Assembly: GCA_963796705.1 (NCBI GenBank)
Contig: CAWCMK010000004.1
Location: forward strand, 868,001-932,000
Source: VRUE01 sp963796705
GTDB taxonomy: Bacteria; Actinomycetota; Thermoleophilia; Solirubrobacterales; 70-9
Direction: 5' to 3'
Length of the DNA: 64,000 nt
Notes under the pieces: generated by a model
What the model was told of the DNA's origin: nothing
The model's database searches: none
What the model saw: the letters and a program-made list of their open reading frames with translations, nothing else
Made by a program: the position numbers and the translations under genes
Shown here: positions 39,314 through 47,561 of the stretch, piece by piece
Position numbering within the stretch: position 1 is the first letter of the stretch
How the letters are laid out: each line of letters starts with the position of its first letter

Positions 39314-40013
39314 ATGGGACCTGAGCGCTCTCGGGCCCTCGCGAAGCTTCCGATGATCGGGGCGGCCGCTGCCGTCCTCCTTCTCCCTGCTCCAACGGCG
39401 CCAGCGTCAACGGGTGAGGTGATCCTCATCCACGGCGCTCATAGGAGAACCTTCCCCTCGTTCTCCTCAGATTGAGAGGCCGAGCGCATGTCGTCGCCGG
39501 TCCAATAATCACCCACCTGGGCCGGTCGAATTTTCACCCACCTGGGGCATGGGGATCTCGTCCGGCAACGCTTCGACCCTCGCCCGGTCAGTACAGACCG
39601 AGGCGAGGAGAGGGAGATGGTGGGCGCGACATCTGCTACCCGGAAGGAAGTAGGCGAAATCGCTGCAATGGAGGTGAGGGCGACGACGTCTGCATCACCG
39701 GAAACCGAAACAGCGACTGCATCGGCGGGCCGGGCGACGATTACTGCGGGGCAGCGACCGCTGTTGGGGAGGGCTCGGGAACGACGTCTGCGTGATGGGA
39801 CCCGGTGAGGACGGCTGTCGCGGCGGACCCGGTGATGACCGCCTCTACGGCGGTCGCGGGGCCGACCAGCTCTATGGTGGCCCGGGCCGCGATTACTGCA
39901 ACGGCGGTCCTGGCAGGGGCAGATCCCATGGGTGCGAGGAAGGACCGCTGCGGCGAGCAGGGCTGTCTGGGCGAAGCGGCATTAGGACTAGAGTCCCAGT
40001 GTCTTGGCGATGA
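39314..40013 (+). pseudogene. Degenerate secreted RTX/hemolysin-type repeat protein
   Basis: The remnant starts with a signal-peptide-like segment (MGPERSRALAKLPMIGAAAA, VLLLPAPTAPAS) that reaches a stop at 39475. From ~39617 there are cysteine-spaced glycine/aspartate repeats of the calcium-binding RTX type: CNGGEGDDVC, CIGGPGDDYC. The frame then shifts at a GGGG run near 39750, after which the series continues as GGLGNDVCVMGPGEDGC, RGGPGDDRLYGGRGADQLYG and GGPGRDYCNGG. The signal part and repeats are separated by unrelated sequence containing two TCACCCACCTGGG copies. The stop overlaps the convergent acyl-CoA dehydrogenase gene. I read it as a broken gene; the single-base shift could be a sequencing error. 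Confidence 0.65.
39509..39546. repeat. Two TCACCCACCTGGG direct repeats
   Basis: Two identical 13-base copies (39509-39521 and 39534-39546) spaced 25 bases apart lie between the signal-peptide part and the repeat part of the degenerate RTX gene. Repeats of this kind occur at the ends of some IS21- or IS481-like elements of Actinomycetota (recalled, not checked), so this may be insertion-sequence debris. No transposase gene is present. Confidence 0.5.
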
Positions 40014-41130
40014 TTCCGCGCTGGATCTCGGAGGTGCCACCGTAGATGGTGGAGACAAGCGAGGTCCGCACCAGCCGCTCCATGTCGTACTCAGAGGAGT
40101 AGCCGTAACCGCCCATCATCTGCATGCCTTCGAGCGTCACCCGCTTGGCGACCTCGGTGACGAACAGCTTCACCATCGAAGCCTCCTTGGGGAGCATCCG
40201 GTCGGGCTCCTGATCGGTCAGGGTCGCGACCCAGCGGGTCATCAGCCGCGCCGCCTCGAGGTCGGTAGCGAGGTCGGCGAAGCGGTGCTGCAGCGCCTGG
40301 AAGGAGCCGATCGGGCGACCGAATTGCTTTCGCTCCTTGGCATAGGCGAGAGCGTCGTCGAAGGCACGCTGGGCGATGCCAAGCATCGTCGCGGCGAGAA
40401 TCAGGCGCTCGACGTTGAGCCCGGCCATCAGCTGGGTCCAGCCCTGATCGACCTCACCGAGGACCGACTCGGCCGGTGCCCGAACGTCGGTGAAATACAG
40501 CGTGTTGGTCTCGCGACCGCCCATCGTTTGGATCGGGACGATCTCCATCCCCGCGACCTCGCGGGGAACCCAGATCATCGTTAGCCCCTGGTGCTTGGAC
40601 TCACTCTTGGTCGTCCGGCAGACGACGAGCACATGATCGGCGATGTGGGCGTTTGAGATGAAGACCTTCTGGCCGTTGATCAGGAAGCCGTCATCGTTCC
40701 TCTCGGCCGAGGTGGTCAGCGAACCCACATCGGAGCCCGACTCCGGCTCGGTCATCGCGATCGCCTCGACCGCGCCCGAGGCGATCCCGCCGAGGATCTC
40801 GGACTTCTGCGCCTCGCTGCCGAATCTCTTCGTAGCGCCGGCGACGATCAGCGTCGTCGCGTAGCCGCCGATTGGCGCCAGGCCGCGGGAGGTCTCTTCC
40901 ATGAACAGGCAGGCGTCGAGCATCGAGCCGCCCGAGCCGCCGTACTCCTCGGGGATCGTTATCCCGAGCCAACCGAGATCCGCCATCTTCCGGTAGAGCT
41001 CGGGGTTGTGATGCAGCTCATAGCCCTCGGTGAGCTTCTCGCGCTGCTCAGCGGTGCCGCACTCGCGCCGACAGAAGTCGCGGATCGCGGCGGAGAAGTC
41101 CTGCTGCTCGTCGGTGAGGGCGAAGTCCAC
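39988..41130 (-). CDS. Acyl-CoA dehydrogenase
   Basis: The 380-residue flavoprotein introduces the alpha-beta double bond into an acyl-CoA. It has the N-terminal helical domain (DLGWLGITIPEEYGGSGGSM), the FAD-binding MTEPESGSDVGSL segment, and the end MMGGYGYSSEYDMERLVRTS, IYGGTSEIQRGIIAKTLGL. The usual catalytic Glu of the IYEGT motif is Gly here; a Glu is instead present at position 241 (GLNVERLILA), the place used by isovaleryl- and long-chain acyl-CoA dehydrogenases. The start is GTG with TAGCCT seven bases upstream and no Shine-Dalgarno sequence. It stands alone, so the substrate cannot be inferred. Confidence 0.93.
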   Translation of the reverse strand: MDFALTDEQQDFSAAIRDFCRRECGTAEQREKLTEGYELHHNPELYRKMADLGWLGITIPEEYGGSGGSMLDACLFMEETSRGLAPIGGYATTLIVAGATKRFGSEAQKSEILGGIASGAVEAIAMTEPESGSDVGSLTTSAERNDDGFLINGQKVFISNAHIADHVLVVCRTTKSESKHQGLTMIWVPREVAGMEIVPIQTMGGRETNTLYFTDVRAPAESVLGEVDQGWTQLMAGLNVERLILAATMLGIAQRAFDDALAYAKERKQFGRPIGSFQALQHRFADLATDLEAARLMTRWVATLTDQEPDRMLPKEASMVKLFVTEVAKRVTLEGMQMMGGYGYSSEYDMERLVRTSLVSTIYGGTSEIQRGIIAKTLGL

Positions 41131-41321
41131 GGGGCGCAGGCTACTTCCCGCGGAACGGTCGCGGCACTCGGAGCGACATCATCAGCCCTCGCCGCAGGTT
41201 TGGAAGCGCTGTGGCGATCGCGCCGGCGAGCTCCCAGGGCTTCAACGGGTGCGCCGGCGACCGACGGGGCCAAGGAATGGACCGCGAGTCTGCATTCCGC
41301 CCGCAGCCCGTGGCTCAAGCG

Positions 41322-43496
41322 CTAGCGCCGCACGGGCCTGGCGACGATCACAGGTTCGACCCGCTCGGCAGTTCTGACGGTGATCCGGACGCGGGGCCCC
41401 CCTTGGACCCGCAGATAGCGCATCGCCGAGGGGCGTAGGCGGAATGAGAACCGCCCGATTTTGCCCCCGCCGATTCGAGTGAAACGCCCCTGTGCGACCA
41501 AACGCTTGGCGCTCCGAGCGGCGCCGTGAATCCGCACCAAGCCCCTGTTGCATGAGTTCCAGGCCTTGGGGCAGTGAATCCGCAGGAGCAGCTTGCCGCC
41601 AGTAAGCCTGGGGGGACCGAGCGGCTTGGCAGCGGGGCGCTGGAGTTCTTTGAACTCATCGGCCAGCTGATAGCCACGGGGCACGAACTTTGAAGCCGGC
41701 GCCTTGATGAACCCTCCCGAGGATCCCGGCCGCTCGAGCGCCGGTAAGCGCAGCTGAAGATCAGACACCTGGATCGGCTGCTGGTCGTTGGAGGTGCGCC
41801 CGTAGGGCGAGTCACTCGCCATCAGTTCAAGCTTTGCGATGTGCCCCGCTTCGAAGTGGTAGGCATCGGGGTGAAGCTGGAAGACCTGCAAGATGGGCTT
41901 TGCTTGCACAACCGGACGCCAGAGCCCACGGGCGATGAGGGTCTCAGTTTCGTCCGGAGCAACATCCAGCAGACGCGCGGCGACCTGAGAGTTGGGGTCG
42001 GTCTCGCGGAAATTGGCGATCACGGTCGGCGATCCCATCAGGGTGAAGCCGCCCGGCGGTGCTTTTGGCAGGCGGTAGGTCGCCGTCGCCGGATCCTCGC
42101 TCGCCGGTGCACTCGCGCAGGCCCCCTTGCCGAAGACGGGGTCAAAGACCGTCCCGTTCTGGCCGGAGCCGGGCTGGATCGTCTTCGTCCGCGCATCTTC
42201 AAAGCGGACCTCGCCGGGGGCAATCTTCGCCCAGTCGCTGGCGATGATGGGGCCGCCTTCGGGCGCAGACTTGGGGCAGGTCAGGGTCATCGCCTCGACC
42301 CCCTGGAACGGTTCAGGCCCCTGGCCCTTGAGGTAGTAATCGAACCATTCTTGTGTGCGCTGTTCGAGCAGCGCCAAGACGTCGGCCTTGTTCTGGGCAC
42401 GGGGGTGGCCGAAGTCTCCGAAGATCATCGAGACCGGTGCCTGGCCCTGGTCGTACTGGCTGCGGGTGCGGTTGTAAAAGCGGATCGCCTCGTCGGCCGG
42501 GAAGAGATCGTCGGTGAATCCGTTGGAGATCAGCAGCGGCGCCGGCGGCTCGGAGTGGTCGATGTAATAGGCAGAGTGGTAGGTGGTCACCTGGGAGACG
42601 AGGGCCTGCGCAGCCGGGTTGCCGTCGTAGGGCTCGCCCGCTTCCAGCAGCATCCTCCAGCCGGCCAGATCGGCAGCCGGATCGAGCCCGGCTGGCGCGC
42701 AGTAGCCGGCGCTGCAGCCGTCGACATAGAGCCCGGTGATGAGGCTCTGCTTCTCGACTCCGATCCGGCCCTTGTAGGGTGCGTCGGCAACGTAGTCCAG
42801 GGTGCTGCCGTTGGGTACAAGCGAGGCGGCGAGATCGCTCCAGGGCACGTTGGGCGCCGCCGCGGCCAGGGACATTGCGGTGCCTCCGGGGCTCGTCCAC
42901 GGGACCAGGGAGCCGTCGGGCATCATCGTCCGATTACGGAGCGCCGCCAGCGCCATCGACATACCGCCGCCGTAGGAGCTGCCCAGAGCGCCCAGCTTGG
43001 TGGGCTGAACACGTCCTTCGTCCACCAGGCGGCCGGCCAGATACTGAGCGTCGCGGACTTCGTAGCGGTCATCCATCAGATGGATGTAGCCGTGCGCGCA
43101 ACCGGTCGGGTCGGCGGCGCGGGCGGCCGAGGTTCCGCAGCTTTCGTGGAAGCCGCGGTCGGTCATGCTGAAGGTCGCATACCCACGTTCAAGCCACTGC
43201 TGCATTTCGCTTAGCCCGAGCTTGCTGCCTCCGTAACCGTGGAACAACATGATCGTCGGATACGGCCCGTCTCCCCCGGGTGGAAATGCAACGTTGACGT
43301 CGATCGGCGTCCCGTCGAAGCTCTCCGCGGTGCTGCGGGGCGAGGTGCTGCCACAGAAACGGAATCCGCCCGGCTGCAAGGAGCACGCGACTTCGCCACC
43401 AAAGACCGAGCTGATTTCGGCGCTGGCGCTCGCCGGCGCCATAAGCCCACAGGCCAGAAGCGCGCAGGCGACGCCGCATCGGCATCGAAGGTTCAT
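41322..43496 (-). CDS. Secreted CocE/NonD or X-Pro dipeptidyl-peptidase-like hydrolase
   Basis: The 724-residue protein has a signal peptide (CGVACALLACGLMAPASASA) and an alpha/beta-hydrolase domain. The oxyanion region is MLFHGYGGSK. The nucleophile motif is GSSYGGG (Ser about 174), with the acid in NGFTDDLFPADE and the histidine in FGDFGHPRAQNK. A jelly-roll-type domain with GTVFDPVFGKGACASA follows, and the C-terminal ~100 residues are basic. The family cleaves prolyl dipeptides or acyl esters. I prefer ATG 43496, with TATAGA six bases before it, over the GTG one codon earlier. Cysteines in the mature part suggest disulfides outside the cell. Confidence 0.85.
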   Translation of the reverse strand: MNLRCRCGVACALLACGLMAPASASAEISSVFGGEVACSLQPGGFRFCGSTSPRSTAESFDGTPIDVNVAFPPGGDGPYPTIMLFHGYGGSKLGLSEMQQWLERGYATFSMTDRGFHESCGTSAARAADPTGCAHGYIHLMDDRYEVRDAQYLAGRLVDEGRVQPTKLGALGSSYGGGMSMALAALRNRTMMPDGSLVPWTSPGGTAMSLAAAAPNVPWSDLAASLVPNGSTLDYVADAPYKGRIGVEKQSLITGLYVDGCSAGYCAPAGLDPAADLAGWRMLLEAGEPYDGNPAAQALVSQVTTYHSAYYIDHSEPPAPLLISNGFTDDLFPADEAIRFYNRTRSQYDQGQAPVSMIFGDFGHPRAQNKADVLALLEQRTQEWFDYYLKGQGPEPFQGVEAMTLTCPKSAPEGGPIIASDWAKIAPGEVRFEDARTKTIQPGSGQNGTVFDPVFGKGACASAPASEDPATATYRLPKAPPGGFTLMGSPTVIANFRETDPNSQVAARLLDVAPDETETLIARGLWRPVVQAKPILQVFQLHPDAYHFEAGHIAKLELMASDSPYGRTSNDQQPIQVSDLQLRLPALERPGSSGGFIKAPASKFVPRGYQLADEFKELQRPAAKPLGPPRLTGGKLLLRIHCPKAWNSCNRGLVRIHGAARSAKRLVAQGRFTRIGGGKIGRFSFRLRPSAMRYLRVQGGPRVRITVRTAERVEPVIVARPVRR

Positions 43497-43499
43497 CAC

Positions 43500-43885
43500 C
43501 TATCTATACCGACCCCGCACGGGTCGATGCGGACTCACGCGGGAGATCGACCCGCCCAGCCCCTGGGCAGGTCGCCCGGCTGACCCCGCGGCAGGCGCGC
43601 AGGGCGCTGCGCAGCAGCCTGGCACTACCTCGCGCATCTCGACCCGGCGGAGGGGGCGGCCCTCCGCGTTGTCCGCCAATTGGTCGAGGCACGACGGCAT
43701 TGCCACATCCCTAGCAAGCCCAATCGCCGCGGGGTAAGTGCGGTCCACGCCTCGAGGGACCTGGCCGAAACCCTGGGGCGACAGGGACTCGCCCGCTTGA
43801 CAGCCGCGCAGCGCTCGACTCTTACCTGCTCGGGAAGAAGGATTCCTGTGCAAACGTCTCGACCAGCAGCCCAGGAGGGTCACAA
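43500..43885. other. Intergenic region with possible gene remnant
   Basis: No gene is supported in this ~385-base stretch. One plus-strand frame reads WHYLAHLDPAEGAALRVVRQ then LVEARRHC, and a different frame just before it reads LTPRQARRALRSS. Both look protein-like, so a decayed gene is possible, but neither has a start. A TTGACA (43797-43802) with TCTTAC 17 bases later may be the promoter of the next gene, whose AGGAGGG Shine-Dalgarno sequence is at about 43871. Confidence 0.4.
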
Positions 43886-44669
43886 ATGAGCAGATCGATC
43901 GTGTCGGCGCTGGCTCTGGTCCTCTGCTTGGTTGCCGTTCTGGCGCTCGGGGTGGGAGCGGCGCCCGCGAAGAAGAAGCAGGGACCCCTCTACCGGGTGA
44001 CCTTCACGGGCAGCGCTCATGTCGCATGGACCCAAACCGTGACTCTGACCCCCCAGACGGCTCCGGTGCCCGAATTCTGCAGCAGAGGATCCGGCACCGA
44101 AACCCAGCGCTTCGCGGCATCGGTGAGCATCTCCCCGCACCCGGGCACGAGCGTCCTCAGCTACTACGGCCGCAACTTCCCGCGCCTCCTATTCGAGGGC
44201 AAATTCGGCTCCCTCCAAGCGAGCGCCTCGACCGCACTGACGGGCCATTTCGAACCCGACCCTCAACTCGACCCCAATCCCAATCCCAGCGATTGCGCCC
44301 TCGGCATCGGGCCCACCGCGGCCGCATGCACCTTTCACGACCACGGAGAACTCGAAAAGGGGTCCGTCATCGATCTCTCCCCCCGCCCTCGACGTCAACC
44401 CCACCGCCCCCCTCGATCGCCACAACCCGGTCTTCCTCTTCCTTCCCGAAATCGAGGTCATCTGCAATGCGGGCCTGATCGACGGCCACCTCCGTGGCGA
44501 ACGGCAGTTGCTCTCGACGAACCTTCACGTCGCCAAGATCCTCTCCCTTCGAAAAGGCAAGGCTCTCACCGAATCCGTCAATGCCACCTTCCCGCTGACC
44601 GGCGGCGAAGGCGAGCCGAACGGCAACGAGACGGTGACCGTTGCGTTCAAGGTCAAGCGCCTGCGCTGA
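43886..44669 (+). pseudogene. Secreted protein of unknown function, frameshifted at a C run
   Basis: Not recognised. The ATG has a strong AGGAGGG six bases upstream. A signal peptide (IVSALALVLCLVAVLALGVG) is followed by a soluble domain with few cysteines and a DPNPNPSDC segment. At the CCCCCC run (44379-44384) the starting frame turns into Arg/Pro noise. One base out, the protein continues convincingly: ALDVNPTAPLDRHNPVFLFL, PEIEVICNAGLIDGHLRGER, then LTGGEGEPNGNETVTVAFKV and stop at 44669. The intact protein would have about 260 residues. The shift is either a one-base sequencing insertion or a true frameshift. Confidence 0.65.
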
Positions 44670-44702
44670 GCTGCATGAGCTTCAGCCCACCTCGACGATC
44701 GA

Positions 44703-44775
<73 letters not shown>

Positions 44776-44779
44776 AGAT

Positions 44780-44814
44780 TTGGCTTTATCAAGCCAAGAT
44801 TTTGAGCACTTGAA
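44780..44814 (-). promoter_or_regulatory. Possible tRNA-Thr promoter overlapping an inverted repeat
   Basis: Minus-strand TTCAAG (44809-44814) and GATAAA (44785-44790) are 18 bases apart and would start a transcript just before the tRNA. The -10 lies in the loop of a perfect inverted repeat (TTGGCTT and AAGCCAA, 44780-44797). On the plus strand this repeat could also act as a terminator for the preceding secreted-protein gene (it is followed by GATTTT). Confidence 0.4.
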
Positions 44815-45057
44815 GTAGGAACACCTGGGTCGACTGAATCCCATCCGGGCCGGACCGACAGCCTGTCGCTAATCCAGAGCCAACCCAGGAACCGACTCGC
44901 GCTCTGGGCGTGATCTTAGAGGTCAATCGAGAGTTCCGTGCCCTGCGAAGTGCTCGACCTTCACCCAAGCGGACAATCGCAACGGCCTTCATTCCGCGCG
45001 CAGATGGAAGCGCGATGCCCGGGGACCGGGGCCCGGCGAGCCAAGCCAGGGGTGCCG

Positions 45058-45063
45058 TAGAAT
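45058..45063 (+). promoter_or_regulatory. -10 element six bases before a cupin gene
   Basis: TAGAAT, then TGCGCC, then GTG. This is one of the clearest examples of the leaderless arrangement in the window. Confidence 0.5.
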
Positions 45064-45069
45064 TGCGCC

Positions 45070-45471
45070 GTGCCGTTCACTCTCAGGAACCTCAAGGAGG
45101 ACCTGGAGGACCTCGGCACCAGGTTCGACGGCGCGCCAGACCTGGAGTTCCGCCTGGCGACCGATGCGCTTGAGCTCGAGAAATCTGGCCTCGGCTACCA
45201 GCGCGTCCCGTCCGGCTACCGCTTTCCCTACGGCCACACGCACAAGGAGCAGGAGGAGGTGTACGTGGTCCTGCGCGGGAGCGGCCAAATGAAGCTCGAC
45301 GAGGAGGTCGTCGAGCTCAAGGAATGGGACGCGGTGCGGGTCCCTCCCGGGACGTGGCGAGGCTACGAGGCCGGGCCGGAGGGCCTTGAGATGCTCGTCA
45401 TCGGCGCGCCCAATCTCGGCGAGGCGCCACGCGAGGACGTCGCTGGCCAGCGCGATTGGTGGGCTGACTAG
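45070..45471 (+). CDS. Cupin-domain protein
   Basis: The 133-residue protein has a single cupin barrel. Motif 1 is GHTHKEQEEVYVVLRGSG, with two His and Glu residues for a metal. Motif 2 is PPGTWRGYEAGPEG, where the usual histidine is not obvious. Such small cupins bind sugars or metals or act as dioxygenases or isomerases; the activity cannot be told. It starts with GTG without a Shine-Dalgarno sequence and is related in outline to the cupin at 58.2-58.6 kb. Confidence 0.8.
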   Translation: MPFTLRNLKEDLEDLGTRFDGAPDLEFRLATDALELEKSGLGYQRVPSGYRFPYGHTHKEQEEVYVVLRGSGQMKLDEEVVELKEWDAVRVPPGTWRGYEAGPEGLEMLVIGAPNLGEAPREDVAGQRDWWAD

Positions 45472-46031
45472 CGCCAGATTGGCGACAGGAAGCTTCGCCC
45501 CTGGGGTGAGGCTGGCAGGCTTGTCATGGACCGTGCTCTAGCGATGGGTGCTGTGGGCGGACCCCCCAAAGCGGAATATGAGCGGTGGCGAACCGGCCGG
45601 CTCAAACCGAGCGGAGGCCTGATCGAAGGCCGGTCGCACTCCAACCACACTCACCAACCCAGGTCGGCCCTCGGCGCCTAATCCTCAGCGCCGGTTTGAC
45701 GTTGGACGTTGCCCGCTCAGCATCAGCGGCGGCCGTCTCGCGCAGCCGAGCTCGACGGGTTCTCGGCACGAACCCCGGCGCGGCCCCCCAGCAGCCAGCC
45801 CCGACTTCTGGCAGGGAGGAGCTTTGACAGCGAACGAACCCCCGGCCTGCACAACGGCAGATCGGCAACTGCCAGTCCGAACCGAGCGCTCGGGCCCTGT
45901 TTGCAAAACCTCCTTTATGGTACGAGAACGGACCTAATACACAGTTCTGTTTGTTGGCCTGATTTACCTTTAGAATGGGCAATTAGCAGCGGTTGTGCTG
46001 GCGACAGAGTCCCGCTTCAGGCCGCGGGAAT
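45472..46031. other. Gene-free interval
   Basis: I see no supported gene in these 560 bases; open frames on both strands are short and compositionally unconvincing. Just after the cupin stop there is a small hairpin (CGCCA-GAT-TGGCG) that could end its transcript. The last ~120 bases (from about 45905) are clearly more AT-rich than the surroundings and lead into the promoter block at 46032. Confidence 0.5.
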
Positions 46032-46064
46032 TTGACTTTATGGTCCATATCTGTTCTCATTCCT
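46032..46064 (+). promoter_or_regulatory. Promoter block of the HTH-less TetR-like gene (copy 1)
   Basis: The block has the form TTGAC-N5-GGTCC-N5-TGTTCTCATTCCT. It contains a consensus -35 (TTGACT) and TCTCAT 17 bases downstream as the -10. The same words with the same spacing recur at 46668-46700 before the complete TetR gene, which points to a shared regulatory sequence. Confidence 0.7.
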
Positions 46065-46087
46065 GCGACCTGCAAGGGGGCACGTTG

Positions 46088-46609
46088 GTGAACGAAACTG
46101 GGGCTCACGGCAAGCGCATCAGCCGGGCGGCCGACGCGGGCCCGCCCACCCGTTGGCGCCCACCGACGGCGGAATTTCTGCCGAGCTTCGCGGCCCTGCA
46201 GGGCGCGGTCGCCAGAGCCTGCGCGCTGGAGGAGGAGTGGCAGGCCAAGGTCGCTGCCGGTATCCGTGCCGCGCTCGAGTTCGCAGCTGGCGATCCCGCG
46301 GCCGCGCACGCACTGACGATCGACGCTCGCCGCCAGGCGGCTGATGACGGGGACCGCGAGCGCGAGGTGATCGGCTATTTCGCAGATCTGATGGCCGAGA
46401 TCGCACCCAGCGAGCGACGGTTTCCGGTCTCGACAGACCGGGGGACGATCGAATCGATCGCGATGCTGACCCGCGGCCACCTTCTCGGGGGGACTACGTC
46501 CGAGCTCCCGGGCCTTGCGACTGAGGTCATCTACCTCGCTCTGATGCCCTACACAGGGCTTGCGGCCGCGCGCCGCTGGACCGAGTCACACGCCGCTTCA
46601 AAGCAATGA
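46088..46609 (+). CDS. TetR-like ligand-domain protein lacking the DNA-binding domain
   Basis: With a GTG start (AAGGGGG seven bases upstream, after the promoter block) the product has 173 residues. From residue ~30 it aligns by eye with the C-terminal domain of the TetR protein encoded next: EEEWQAKVAAGIRAALEFAA here, EDWARSVAAGVGAALEFARE there; GHLLGGTTSELPGLATEVIY here, GNCLAAGEPSALPGLKSDLV there. The end PYTGLAAARRW matches PYLGPAAAKRA. No helix-turn-helix is encoded upstream in any frame. It may form heterodimers with, or compete for the ligand of, the neighbouring TetR. An in-frame start at 45995 would lie before the promoter and is rejected. Confidence 0.75.
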   Translation: MNETGAHGKRISRAADAGPPTRWRPPTAEFLPSFAALQGAVARACALEEEWQAKVAAGIRAALEFAAGDPAAAHALTIDARRQAADDGDREREVIGYFADLMAEIAPSERRFPVSTDRGTIESIAMLTRGHLLGGTTSELPGLATEVIYLALMPYTGLAAARRWTESHAASKQ

Positions 46610-46667
46610 GAGGTATGCTGTCGTACGGTTTTTTATCCCTTTAGCAAGCCAAAAATCCCAGGGTTGC

Positions 46668-46700
46668 TTGACACCAAGGTCCTGGTATGTTCTCATTCCT
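46668..46700 (+). promoter_or_regulatory. Promoter block of the tetR gene (copy 2)
   Basis: TTGAC-N5-GGTCC-N5-TGTTCTCATTCCT, identical in words and spacing to the block at 46032-46064. The -35 is a perfect TTGACA with TCTCAT 17 bases on. The tetR start is ~170 bases downstream, leaving a long leader with a strong hairpin. Confidence 0.7.
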
Positions 46701-46810
46701 TCAAATGCGAGAGGCGCAAAAAAAGCACGCTCGCAGCTGGCATGCCAGGCCGGGGTCGTCCCGTCTGTTCCCTGTGCGGCGCGATCCCATCATCAACGCA
46801 AGCGCTGAGT

Positions 46811-46839
46811 GCCCGGGGGGGTTTCCCGCCCCCCCGGGC
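46811..46839 (+). promoter_or_regulatory. Strong GC hairpin in the tetR leader
   Basis: A perfect 11-bp stem (GCCCGGGGGGG and CCCCCCCGGGC) with a 7-base loop lies 32 bases before the tetR start, ending 21 bases before its AGGAGG Shine-Dalgarno sequence. No T tract follows, so it is more likely a leader/attenuation or RNA-stability element than a simple terminator. Confidence 0.55.
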
Positions 46840-46871
46840 CGTTTGCGCGGCGTTCCTGGCAGGAGGCGGCG

Positions 46872-47561
46872 GTGAGCGAGGCAGTTGTCCTGGGCGGGGT
46901 CGAGTACGGCACCCGTCTGCCGCGGGGGCGCCACGGGATCCCCCATGAGCTGATCGCCGCCAATCAGCGCGAGCGGCTCTTGAACGCCACCGCTGCGGTC
47001 ATCGCGGAGCACGGCTACGCCTCACTCGCTGTCAGCGATCTGACGGAGCGGGCAGGCGTCTCCAGGGCTACCTTCTACAAGCTCTTCGACGACAAGCACG
47101 ATTGCGTCCTCGAGGCTCAGGTCTGGGCTATTGGTCATCTGCGCGAAGCGATCACAGCCGCGGCTCGAGCAACCACGCGGGCGGACGAGGACTGGGCCCG
47201 CTCGGTCGCGGCCGGAGTCGGGGCGGCGCTGGAATTCGCCAGGGAGCACCCCGGCGAGGCCCGGCTGGTCCTCGCCTCGAGCCACTCACCCTCGGAGCCA
47301 AAGCTCGCCCGCGAGGGCCTGGCCTTGCACCTGCAGCTCGTTCGCCTTCTGCGCGAGGGCGCCGCTCGCTGCCCCGAGGCGAGCGAACCCGGCGAGCTCA
47401 CCGAGCAGGCTGCCGTTGGTGCGGCGATGTCGATCGTCGGCAATTGTCTTGCCGCAGGCGAGCCCAGCGCTCTGCCCGGCCTCAAATCCGACCTGGTGCA
47501 GATCGTGCTCGGACCCTATCTCGGCCCGGCAGCGGCGAAGCGCGCGGCGGAGCGCGACTGA
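46872..47561 (+). CDS. TetR/AcrR family transcriptional regulator
   Basis: The 229-residue protein starts at GTG with AGGAGG five bases upstream. A typical TetR DNA-binding domain (RERLLNATAAVIAEHGYASL, then LTERAGVSRATFYKLFDDKH with the HTH) spans residues ~32-78. The all-helical ligand domain follows (EDWARSVAAGVGAALEFARE to GPYLGPAAAKRAAERD). The ligand is unknown. The stop overlaps the ATG of the secreted-protein gene (TGATG), so the two are co-translated. It shares promoter sequence with the preceding HTH-less homologue, suggesting common or cross control. Confidence 0.92.
   Translation: MSEAVVLGGVEYGTRLPRGRHGIPHELIAANQRERLLNATAAVIAEHGYASLAVSDLTERAGVSRATFYKLFDDKHDCVLEAQVWAIGHLREAITAAARATTRADEDWARSVAAGVGAALEFAREHPGEARLVLASSHSPSEPKLAREGLALHLQLVRLLREGAARCPEASEPGELTEQAAVGAAMSIVGNCLAAGEPSALPGLKSDLVQIVLGPYLGPAAAKRAAERD

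Noticed and set aside
43500..43883. 127-residue minus-strand open frame after the hydrolase gene
   Set aside because: No domain, poor composition, no promoter or Shine-Dalgarno sequence; the opposite strand looks slightly more protein-like but is also broken.
45602..45982. 126-residue minus-strand open frame before the HTH-less TetR-like gene
   Set aside because: Mixed composition with rare codons and no recognisable feature; the region is better described as non-coding.
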